Both the position numbers and the translations under genes were made by a program. Below the pieces are notes generated by a model, which did no database searches, had not been told where the DNA came from, and saw only the letters and a program-made list of their open reading frames with translations. A stretch of DNA of 64,000 bases, taken from assembly GCA_015146655.1 (NCBI GenBank), contig VKHL01000062.1, positions 1 through 64,000 on the forward strand. The letters are read 5' to 3'. This stretch comes from Ochromonas danica (lineage: Eukaryota; Sar; Chrysophyceae; Chromulinales; Chromulinaceae). Positions 1 through 9,676 of this stretch are shown here, piece by piece (within the stretch, counting starts at the first letter, position 1; every line of letters begins with the position of its first letter).

Positions 1-515
1 ACTCTACTCTACTCTACTCTACCCTACTCTACTCTACTCTACCCTACTCTACTCTACCCTACCCTACTCTACTCTACTCTACTCTACCCTACTCTACTCT
101 ACCCTACTCTACCCTACCCTACTCTACTCTACCCTACCCTACTCTACTCTACTCTACCCTACTCTACTCTACCCTACTCTACTCTACCCTACCCTACTCT
201 ACCCTACTCTACTCTACTCTACTCTACCCTACTCTACTCTACCCTACCCTACTCTACTCTACTCTACTCTACCCTACCCTACTCTACCCTACCCTACTCT
301 ACTCTACCCTACTCTACTCTACTCTACTCTACTCTACCCTACTCTACTCTACCCTACTCTACCCTACTCTACTCTACTCTACTCTACCCTACTCTACCCT
401 ACTCTACCCTACTCTACTCTACCCTACTCTACCCTACCCTACCCTACTCTACTCTACCCTACTCTACCCTACCCTACCCTACTCTACTCTACTCTACCCT
501 ACCCTACCCTACCCT
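1..515. repeat. Pentamer array, ACTCT/ACCCT, telomere-like or subtelomeric
   Basis: The array has 103 consecutive five-base units with no indel and no substitution except at one position. By my count 62 units are ACTCT and 41 are ACCCT. On the other strand the units read TAGAG and TAGGG phased on TAG. The C-rich strand runs 5' to 3' inward from the window edge, the orientation of a left chromosome end. The last 21 units form a seven-unit (35-base) higher-order repeat: 411-445 and 446-480 are identical, and 481-515 is a close third copy. Whether this is the true telomere, a subtelomeric satellite or an internal satellite depends on sequence left of base 1. Confidence 0.9.
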
Positions 516-542
516 ATCACTACGACTATCACTGGCATATCA

Positions 543-586
543 TGCTTAACATGTCATGTCATGTCTATCGTGCTTAACATGTCATG
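543..586. repeat. 16-base direct repeat beside the pentamer array
   Basis: TGCTTAACATGTCATG occurs at 543-558 and again at 571-586, 28 bases apart start to start, just inside the end of the pentamer array. The short segment between them is also built from CATGT-type steps. It may be a border of the array or a decayed tandem repeat. Confidence 0.7.
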
Positions 587-624
587 GTGTGCTGTGCTGT
601 GATGTGTTACACTGTATTAGAGCG

Positions 625-1257
625 ATGAAGCTGACGAGTAAGCAAGACTATATTGCAGTGACGTTGATCTTGGCTACTATCGAAGCTGTGCTACCTCCCT
701 CCTCTGAGGAGGTGGCGGCTGCTAGTCGTCCACCTGGACCTGGACCTGCACTACCTCGCCTACCAGAGGAGGAGGAGGAAGAAGAAGAGGCGGTAGTACC
801 ACCCAAGAGATCCAGCAGGATGCATCACGAGACAAGAGAAGAGAGGGAGGAGGAGGAGGGGAGGGTAGCAGATGACTCCTCATCTCTTCCTTCACTATCT
901 CATGGCACCAGAGAGTCTTCCCAGTCTCGCATAGAGGTAGTAAGAAGTGCGACTACCCAACAGTCAAAGTCTGCTACCACTACTACTGCTGCTACTACCA
1001 CCCCCTATGAGAGAGACAGTAGTGAAGGAGGAGGAGGAGGTGGTGGTGGTGGTGGTGGTAGTAGTAGTAGTAATATAGAGGTGGTGTCATTACCTTCCTC
1101 TAGTACAACAGGTGTACAAGAGAAACAGGAGGAGGAGGAGGGAGAGGTAGTAGTACCAGTGAGAAGACAAGTCAAACAGACAGGTAGCAGCAAGCCAATG
1201 CATGCTCGTAAACGATTGTTAGAAGACTCTTCAAGTGATGAAGAAGCTGAATGGTAA
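625..1257 (+). CDS. Low-complexity acidic/serine-rich ORF, unknown
   Basis: Open frame of about 210 codons, starting at the ATG that opens MKLTSKQDY. An upstream in-frame ATG at 556 gives a Cys-rich, repeat-derived extension that looks spurious. The product has proline-rich, glutamate-run, serine/threonine-rich and glycine-run stretches and ends in an acidic tail (LLEDSSSDEEAEW). No domain is recognised. Much of the frame consists of GGA/GAG/ACT triplet repeats that stay open easily, so it may be non-coding. The first 21 residues look more like normal protein and could be an exon of a differently spliced gene. It is the gene-like feature closest to the terminal array. Confidence 0.3.
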   Translation: MKLTSKQDYIAVTLILATIEAVLPPSSEEVAAASRPPGPGPALPRLPEEEEEEEEAVVPPKRSSRMHHETREEREEEEGRVADDSSSLPSLSHGTRESSQSRIEVVRSATTQQSKSATTTTAATTTPYERDSSEGGGGGGGGGGGSSSSNIEVVSLPSSSTTGVQEKQEEEEGEVVVPVRRQVKQTGSSKPMHARKRLLEDSSSDEEAEW

Positions 1258-1731
1258 TCAATCATTAACATGTAGTGGTAGTCTAGTCTAGTGTAGTGTT
1301 AATGATGATTTGTTTACAACAGTTAGTGCAGTTTAGTTTAGTTTAGTGTAGTGTAGTTCTTGTTCATGGTTACATTGTGTAATCAATCATTCAAAGTCCA
1401 ATTTAGTTTAGTTTATTGTTCTTGGTTAGACTAGTACTAGCCTGGTAGACTTGTCTACATTACACATTACTGCATCTCCGCTAGACTATCTAGAGATCTG
1501 GTCTAGAGATTTGGCTGTTGCTCATCCTCTAAAGTTGTAAATCTGGGAATTTGGGGCTCTGAAACGGTCAACTTGGTTTGAACAGTCTCATTATCTATTA
1601 TTATTAATTAATATCAATAATTAGTGTTGATAATTATTGTCATCATTTATATTAATATTAATAGTGAGTATTAATTATCACCCTATACCATCATCATCAT
1701 CATCATCATCATTGTCATAGTATTCATTGTA
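1258..1731. other. Intergenic, TAG-phased degenerate pentamers
   Basis: No gene is seen. Around 1276-1300, 1328-1356 and 1400-1420 there are runs such as TAGTTTAGTTTAGTGTAGTG, which share the TAGnn phase of the terminal array on its G-rich strand. An AT-rich stretch (1580-1680) and an (ATC)n tract at about 1688-1712 precede the next gene. Confidence 0.5.
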
Positions 1732-4700
1732 ATGGATGTGAAGGTAAGTAGACTAGTCACACTGTCTCTCTACTCTACAGTATCTAGTCTATCTGGTTAG
1801 TTGATATCATGTTCTAATGCTGTTCTCATAGACACAAGGGACATTCATTACACATGGGAAGGATTTTACTAGAGGGGTCTTACCTCCTCCTCCTCCACCA
1901 CCTCCACCTCCTCCACGGCCCCCACCTCCTCCTTCTCATACAATAGTACCACCACCTCCGCCTCCTCCTCCACCCCCACCTCCTCCTCTTTTCCCTTCAG
2001 CTTCCCCTTCTCCTGTGCTGAAATCTGCCTTAAGAAAGCAGCAGTCAACAACAACTACAACACCAGCACCAATGACAGGGACAGTGACAGGACTGTACCT
2101 GCCCTCTCATTGGCTACCCTCTCGCCAAGAGGACCCGGAGATGGATTCCATCCATTCTTCCACCTATTCCATTGGAAAGAATTGGGAATATCTCACAGAT
2201 GGAGGTGGAAGTCCTTATTATCATTCACCTATTACTAGTAGAAAGAGTCTTCCTTTGACTTGGGATGATCATATCTCAACTCCATCTACTAGCAGAAGCA
2301 TTATTACTACTGATACTAATAGTCCTCCTCGACCTCATCGTCCTCCACCTCCTCCACTACCTCGTCATGGTATAATAGAGGCATCGAAGAGAAGTTATAA
2401 TAGCTTAAGTCTGAGTGGTGGTGGTGGTGGTGAGTCAGAATGGGAAGAGAGTAGTAGTAGTAGTAGTAGTAGTAGTTTGTTCTTCAAGAAGGCAGAGAGA
2501 GAGTTTGAAGATCTTGCTAGCTTTCTTCTCAGCAAGCAACAAATGTTACTAGCCACATATCAATTACTACCACGTCCACTTCTACACCCTACCGATACCG
2601 TAAATAATACCACTAATAGCATTATTGGAAGCACATCAACAGTCATGAGCAGAGCGGGTATACTACCCGATGAGACCACTACAGCTACTACCACTACCAC
2701 TATGGTTGATAATAATGATGACGATTATGTGAAGATCTTGTCATCAAGTCAATCTTCTCTATCACAGTTAAGACAATTTATCCAACAACAAGCTGAACGA
2801 GCATTATTACTACAACATGCAGAGAAGACACTGTATGATGATTATCTAGTAAGGAATAATTGTCATAATATCTTCAGTCTGTTAGAAGAGATCTCTACAA
2901 GCTTTCAAGAGGTAGTTGAGAGAGTTTATAAGATTAATCAACAGAATGGTCAAAAGCTAGCTATCTTTCGTACAACCTACTTAGAGTTAGGGAAAGATCA
3001 TTTACGACTATTGATGACTTTTGATAACCGATATTTGGTAAGCAGTTCAGCAGTGATAATAGATGATAAGCGATCAATAACAAACATATAACAAACAAGT
3101 GTAGCTATATATATAACCCTAATCCCTACCCTAATCCCGTAGATATATATATATATATATGCGCATGCCATTATGCCTTATGCTATTAATTGATGTTATC
3201 TACACTATTATTATTGTTGTTATTATTAACTTTGCTGTTGTTGTAACTATTGTTAGAAAATGCAAAAGCAATTGGCTCTTCGACAAAGTGAAGCTGATGA
3301 TTTGATGAAAGCTGTGCAAGTAAGAGTTCAAATCATCATATTATCTTCATAGTACGATGCTAACTTGTGTTTAATCTCGCGATCATGATATGGGTATGAT
3401 CGATCATTCATGGATTGATATGGTAGGATCTTGAACGCTTGAGGGTAGAAGAAGAGGAAGAACTAGTCAATGTACGAGAACATATCCAAAGAGGTAAGGT
3501 ATTATTCAATAACAAAGATAAGGAATGATAGTATGATACCATGCTTATATATATCTATACAGTGTATATGAACTGTACATACAACATGTTTGTATGTTTG
3601 TGAACACGGTGTGTATAGTAAGTAGGCTATTTCATATGAGTTGCTAAAGTGATACCTACAGTGTGTATTTTCACTGTATTTATTACTGTATTTCTTTATT
3701 CAATACTATCATTATCTTGTTGGGTATAGTCTAACTCTGTCTTATTATATCCTATTCTCTCTCCCTATTATACTCTTTCTCTATTATAGTACAAAGTCGA
3801 ATAGAAGAGATTGAAACAGATCTTCGATCTAACTATCCATACTATCGCTTCCATCAAAAACAAGCACTTCGTAAAGAAATCTTCCCTTTTCTTTCTCCTT
3901 CTAAATCCTCTTTCTTTAAATTCCCTGCTTCTGCTACTGCAGCTGCTTCTTCTTCTTCTTCTTGGACCTCTTCTTATCTCTTGTCAACTCTTCCTCCTGA
4001 AGATCGTTTGTTTCTTCTTCGGCATTACTTCCATGAACTAAGAAGATATGCTGCCAGTGAGAAGATGATTCACTTACTCTCTCTAGAGAAGAGCAAGAAG
4101 AAGACTGCTGCATACAGTCCCTTGGATCTTCTTTCAGTACAAGAGACTGAAAAAGAGAGTATCTTCAGTGAAGATAACTTCAATCTGTCTCCACCATTAC
4201 TTCAACTTCGTCTTCCATCTTCTTCTCTATCACAATCAAATCAAGTGAAAAGGAAGAAGAAGGATGAGAAGGAAGAAGAGGAGGAACTTGAAGAAGAAGA
4301 GGGACAAGAAGATAGAGGAGGAATAGACTATCCTGATTATCTAGATGATACTAAGAATGAATGGTTATCACCCATGAAGAGTCCTGTGATGAGTATTCCC
4401 TTAGCAAGTAATTGGGTATCCTCTCTAATGAAAAGGTTATGGAATCGAAGAAGACGAAGAAGACTATTAGAAGGATGGTTAGCATGGAAAACTCTTCGAA
4501 TTAAACAATTTAATATCATGCAAATCATGAGAAAAGCTAATCAACATTTTATGAGAAAGTCTTGGGAATGGTTAAAAGCGCAATTATTCAAAAACAGAAG
4601 ATTCTTCTACTATGTTCCAAGAGTCTTAGGGGAGAATAGAAGGAAGTCCAAGATGATTGGAGACACTCCTAATATCATGATCAAGAAGTCCATGACAAAG

Positions 4701-6991
4701 TATGAAATGAGTATTCTTCATTATAAACGTCAAGGTTGGAAACGATTTCGTAAGCATTCTATGCAACAAAATCAATTAATTGAACAACAACGACATTATC
4801 TAGATCTTTGCTGTCATGTCTATCTTACTTTATCAGTATTTCGAAGATTACAAAGGTTTGTTAATTATCAACGAGATGAAAACCATAGGAAGGGTCTTGA
4901 ATTACAACGGATAGTTCAACAGCGGCTATGGAATAGAATGGTAATGATTGGAAAGAAATTGAAAGAAAGGAAAGCAATCTTGATTAATCAGTTGCTCCCG
5001 ATTTCAAAATCTTTCGAAGCCACTCGATATTGGAGTCATTGGAAAAGTGTGTTCTGTAATCGTACTAGTGGATGTCAAAAACGTTATTTGGCGAGAGTAT
5101 TCCATCAATTTCGATCTTCTTTGATACGTCGGCAACATCTACATCGACGCTATGTTAGGAGAATATCATCAAAAAAGATTCGATATCAACCCTTGAAGCG
5201 CTGTATGATGTTATGGAGGCAATGGTGGTTGCTACGTCGTGGTATTGATCAGATTAGCCTTGTCTGGATGAGACGAAAGCAAATTCATCGAGCTTGGAGG
5301 CTATGGAAAAGATGGGCGACCAACAGAGGTAGTCTCATCAGAAGGATATTCAGGAGCTTGAAGTCCAGTAGATTGCTATATGGCATTAACAGAAGGAAGG
5401 TCATATTGTTCGATGCGCGTAGTGTCTACCATATACTAGATAAGAAAAGAATATGGACCAGGTGGAGATCAGTCGTGCTGAAGAGAGAACGAGAGAGTCA
5501 TGCAGGAGGAGAGAGTTCGAAAATTGACAGACGACTAGAATTGAATATGTGCCTTCTCGAGAAACATGGTGGTGCCTCGCATGGTATCACTACTATAACG
5601 TCTGCCACTAGCAAGAAGATAGCTAAGAATCGTTTGGGAGTTATTGACCATTGTTTTCCTGCTCAGCTTGCCAATAACTTCATCAAAGCTAAATATCTGC
5701 ACAATAAGAAAAGTTCAGCATCGTTGAGATCATGTGGAATCTTCTTGAAGCATCGTCGGAAGAAGAAAATTGTTAGGCGGTTTTTCGCTTTATGGCTTCT
5801 TCTTTTCCATAAGAAGAAGCTCGCCTTGGTCAATTCAATCAGGAATGCACAAGCAGGAGAACAAGCTGTGAAGAAGATTCGAGCAGACTTGAAAGGGTGA
5901 GTTGACTAGTTTGTTACATATTACTTTCTGAGTTAATAAGCTGGGTTGTTTTCCATTTGGTTAGACTTGAGCAACAGAGCAAGGAGTTATCCCATAAAGT
6001 GGTCAGGCAAAAGAAAGTGGTCGCTGCCTACAAGGATAAGTATGAATCACAGCAACGGTTGCTTGACGATCTTACCGCAAGTGAACAATGTCTGCAATCA
6101 GTTCACGACCTGTTGACTAGCAAGAAAAACGATCTCAAAGCAGAGATCCGCGACACTAGAGAACACGTTGAGAAGATGAAAGCAAAGAAGAAAGATTTGG
6201 TTGGGGATGAGAGTATTTACCCAAATAGCTTATCCGCAGTTCGAGAGGAAAGGAAAATATTAGATTCGACGTTGGTGACGACGATCATAGCTGAACAAAA
6301 GAGAGTGCAGGTATTGCATGATCAAGTTGAGCAACAAAAAGGAAGACTGAGCCTTCGCAAGGGAAGTTTGACCAACCTCGTGCATCATTTCAATGAGTTG
6401 AAGATCAGGCAAGAAACCCAATGGAGGGAAATTCAAGACTATCAGGCCAAGCTAGTGAACATTTGCAAGCAGATGGCTGAAGAGGTAAGTTTTCTAGTTC
6501 CTGGGCCAGTTTCTTTGCATTGGATTCTTCCTATTTATGTATCCTTGGTAATGATGGGTATCGTCGTGTCTTTGTTGCAGGCTCGAGCAGTGGAAAGCAA
6601 ATGCGACTCTTTCCACGAGAAGATTGTCCAAGCCAACAAGATCTTGCGTGTGTGCCACAGTCAAGAACAAACTATTCGGTCATTATTGGACAACTTTCGC
6701 CTGAATCATCGTTTGTATGGGTCAAATGTACCCCATCTCATTGATGCGGGCAAGGCATTAAATAATGATTCGTCGCAGCTTACTAACATCAGATCAAAGC
6801 TAGCAAACAAAAGTCAAGATGCTTCTTCCTTGTTGTTGTCACCTATTGTATCTTCTTCCTTCTCATTTCTCACTTCTCAACCACCTGGCAGTGGTAACAA
6901 TAAGCCATTTGATGTCGAAAGCAAGACTAAAACAGATTTGTCCATTAGGAGAGGCGGCTATTCTGGCATGTTTAGATCATCTATTATCTAG
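1732..6991 (+). CDS. Large Sfi1-like tryptophan-repeat and coiled-coil protein
   Basis: I read seven exons: 1732-1743, 1832-3037, 3257-3319, 3427-3493, 3790-5896, 5965-6484 and 6581-6991. All phases agree and give 1461 residues. The N-terminus is a polyproline region (exon 2), followed by Ser/Thr-rich sequence and helical segments. The middle (about 4430-5830) repeats a W/F-rich helix pattern roughly every 30 to 40 residues: GWLAWKTL, YWSHWKSVF, MLWRQWWLL, AWRLWKRWA, IWTRWRSVV, FFALWLLLF. The last 300 residues are predicted coiled coil. W-xx-W helices of this kind are typical of centrin-binding Sfi1 proteins of centrosomes and basal bodies, so a centriole or flagellar-root role is inferred. 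The 12-base first exon is the least certain part. Confidence 0.75.
3115..3138 (+). repeat. Interstitial telomere-like tract in an intron
   Basis: Inside intron 2 of the Sfi1-like gene (3038-3256) the sequence contains CCCTAATCCCTACCCTAA flanked by AA and TCCC, next to AT dinucleotide repeats. It mixes six-base CCCTAA steps with a five-base CCCTA step, the latter matching one unit type of the terminal array. Confidence 0.75.
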
Positions 6992-7513
6992 GGTGAAGTG
7001 GTTTGTGTTTGTAGTATTCCAAAAATAGTGTTTGCATGATGAATGTGAGGTTATTTTCAACATCTTGTTGTATTTACTGCTGTGTGTATTTCAAATGATA
7101 GGATGTTTGCATTGAGAGTAGTTTGTGATTGATAGATTGATAGCAATCCACTTTAGCTACGTTAACTCGATAAGAGAGTGTGGAAGATACTCCACAGCAA
7201 CACTTTCAAGGGACTAGGTATAAACTTTCTCCAACCTTTTTCCACTGAACTGTTGGATTAAACTCTTCCATCAGCTCTAGAGCTATGATTGAAGCTAGTT
7301 TGGTCCATGGGATAAAAATGATGATAATGATGGGAAGTATGGGAGGTGATTTAGTGTTGTAGACTATACCAATGTGCATTGATTGCACCTTCTAGACCAA
7401 TCCTCTTTAAGTTAACTTTGACTCCACTTCTCTTCTTAAGTTGACTGTCCCACAACAACAGCACAGCAAAGAAGTCAGCAGAAGTCAGTCCTTCATTCAT
7501 TTCCTTGGCAACC
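6992..7513. other. Intergenic region
   Basis: AT-rich 3' flank of the Sfi1-like gene and 5' flank of the DUF155 gene. Short ORFs on both strands here have no protein-like character. No RNA gene seen. Confidence 0.5.
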
Positions 7514-9394
7514 ATGAAGAAGTTCTTGCTTGTCTTCATTGCAATTTATGGAATTGCAACTATCAATGCATTCCTTCCACCAAAGAAACTAACTCATTCA
7601 TTATGGTTACATCCATCACGAAGCAAGTATGATTTCCAAGTATTTCTAGAGAAATCTCCTCCTTCCTCTTCCACTTCTTCTTCTACCTCTTCCACTTCCT
7701 CCCCCTCTTTCTCCTCCCCCTCCTCCACCACTCCTGCTAGTCATATCAACAATCCTTCTTCCTCCTTAGAAAATGCTAGTAATAACAACAATAACAATAA
7801 TAACAATAACAAGCGACTAGGTGATCTCAGTAATCCCTCAAGTCGTCGTAAAATGGGACCACCACATCGTAAGCGAAATAATGGTCATGATACCAAACAA
7901 ACTGGACGTGTTGCAGTCTATTGTGTTGGATCAGGTATTGATCTAGAAGCTTTACGTGCACATGTTTTCCGTCGTGGATTCAATAACTATCATCTACGAG
8001 AAGATGGTCGACCTGAACTAACTTTAGCACGACGACAGCCTTTAGAAGAGCCAGGAGTGATGGAAGATGAGGTCTTACATGTCTCTAATGCTCCTCTCTT
8101 TGTCTCTTCTTCTTATTATTCCACTGTACCAACGGGTAGTGGTGGTAGTAGTGGTAGTGGTACTGGGGGTAGTGGTGTAGGAGGTAGTGGTAGTGGTAGT
8201 AGTGGATCTTCCAACACCGCCTCGGCAGTGGCATGGAATAACTACCATTCCATGTTGTTAAAAGAGGAGAAGGAAGAGTTGAGGGAATATAAAGAAGAAG
8301 AGGGTACTTCTACCTCCTCACTACCTCTTTCGTCGACCACTCCTACCAGCTCGCTAACCAACACCACCACCTCCTCTTCCACCACTACACCTTTGCAGCA
8401 GACAGAAAGACAATATCAAAACACTGCTGTTGAGGAAGTGAATCAAAAAGTCCAACCTATTAATGAGGATTGGGAACAACTACCTTGGAAGACAAAGGAG
8501 ATGTTAGTCATGAATACACAAGATATCTTCTATTTCGACTATGGTTGTGTTGTCTTTTGGGGATTAACACCCTCAGAAGAGAAAGCAGCATTAAAAGAAC
8601 TTGAAGCTTTCACAATCGATCCTGTTAGTCCTGTGGAACTAGAGAACAGGTAAGTGCTAGATACTACTACTGCTACTGTATATATGCTATAGTCTAGTGT
8701 TATGTATCTCTTATCTTATCTCATGATGGACATGTCTCTGTTTGATTGATTGTAATGTAGCTTTGATACCATGGAATTTGTTTGTGATCGTGCATCAAAT
8801 CCTCAACGTCCAATTCGTTTTGATCGTATGAAATTACGTTCATTGAATACTAATGAGAAGTTAGCCTTATCCTATGCCATGGCTCAGTCATCAAAACTCT
8901 TTGTCTTCGAGCAAAAGGTCTTACAAAGTGTTGAACGAACACGTTACCTACCTAAAGAACTTGCTTTACAAGGGAAGATTAGTTGTTCGAAGAAGGACTT
9001 AAATCGTCTTATTGGTCAACTTTTTGTAGAACAGACAGAAGTAAATCTCTTCTCTTCTATCCTCGATACTCCTGATTTCCTTTGGGAAGATGATGAATAT
9101 TTCCCTATTTATGAATATACAAGATCATATTTAGAAGTAGATGATCGTGTGGAATTACTTAATAGTCGTCTGTCTGTCATTCGTGAGTTGTTAGATGTCC
9201 TGACTGCTCAAGTTGCTGATACTAACTCGACTCGTTTGGAATGGATTATCATCTGGTTGATTGCTATTGAGATTGTCATGGGCCTTGCTACAGGACCTCT
9301 CTTAGCGGGAAAGCGTGTTTTAGCAGCTTTTCTAATCCCAGCAGCAATCCTAATTTACAAGAAAGTTGGGTGGTCTGATAAATGGATGGAATGA
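7514..9394 (+). CDS. DUF155/RMD1-like protein with plastid-type leader
   Basis: Two exons, 7514-8649 and 8761-9394, with an AG/C phase join, giving 589 residues. The N-terminus is a signal peptide (MKKFLLVFIAIYG) with predicted cleavage at INA, leaving Phe at +1. This resembles the ASAFAP-type plastid entry signal of ochrophytes. A Ser/Pro/Asn-rich and Gly/Ser-rich spacer follows. The conserved part begins near GRVAVYCVGSGIDL, includes FDYGCVVFWGL, and ends in the family's RLEWIIIWLIAIEIVMG before a last hydrophobic segment. These are hallmarks of the DUF155 family (yeast RMD1, plant RRG), membrane-anchored organellar proteins of poorly known function. The start is the ATG inside a longer frame. 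Plastid targeting is inferred from the leader alone. Confidence 0.85.
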
Positions 9395-9635
9395 GAGTGA
9401 GAGATTGTTGTTAATAGCATTTCCATATGTTTTTTCGTCATTCACTAATTTACACTTTAGTGAAAGTTAAAAAGTAGACTAGTTCCTCTGTTAAAACCAT
9501 TAATCTCATTCGTAAGTTAGTTGGCAGAGTAAATCAGCTTACACGGAAGAAGTTGTCCTTAACTAGATTACGCTGCATACAAATCAGAAGAGACCAGTAA
9601 TTGGTTTACTTCCGATAAATTGTTAGTACAGCAGG

Positions 9636-9676
9636 TTGGCGCGGGAACGGTCAAAAATGGCTAAATGGCGCGCCAT
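9636..9676. promoter_or_regulatory. GC-rich E2F-like site and 12-base palindrome
   Basis: TTGGCGCGGGAA at 9636-9647 resembles an E2F/DP site (GCGGGAA core). ATGGCGCGCCAT at 9665-9676 is a perfect 12-base palindrome. Both stand out from the AT-rich surroundings. They overlap or abut the first ATG of the channel gene, which suggests they may be promoter sequence rather than coding sequence. Confidence 0.4.

Noticed and set aside
1-515. CRISPR array or coding repeat
   Set aside because: The units are five bases with no spacers, and the genome is eukaryotic.
1005-1271. Minus-strand ORF opposite the low-complexity ORF
   Set aside because: Leucine and proline runs are the complement of GGT/GGA triplet repeats. 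No protein-like segment.
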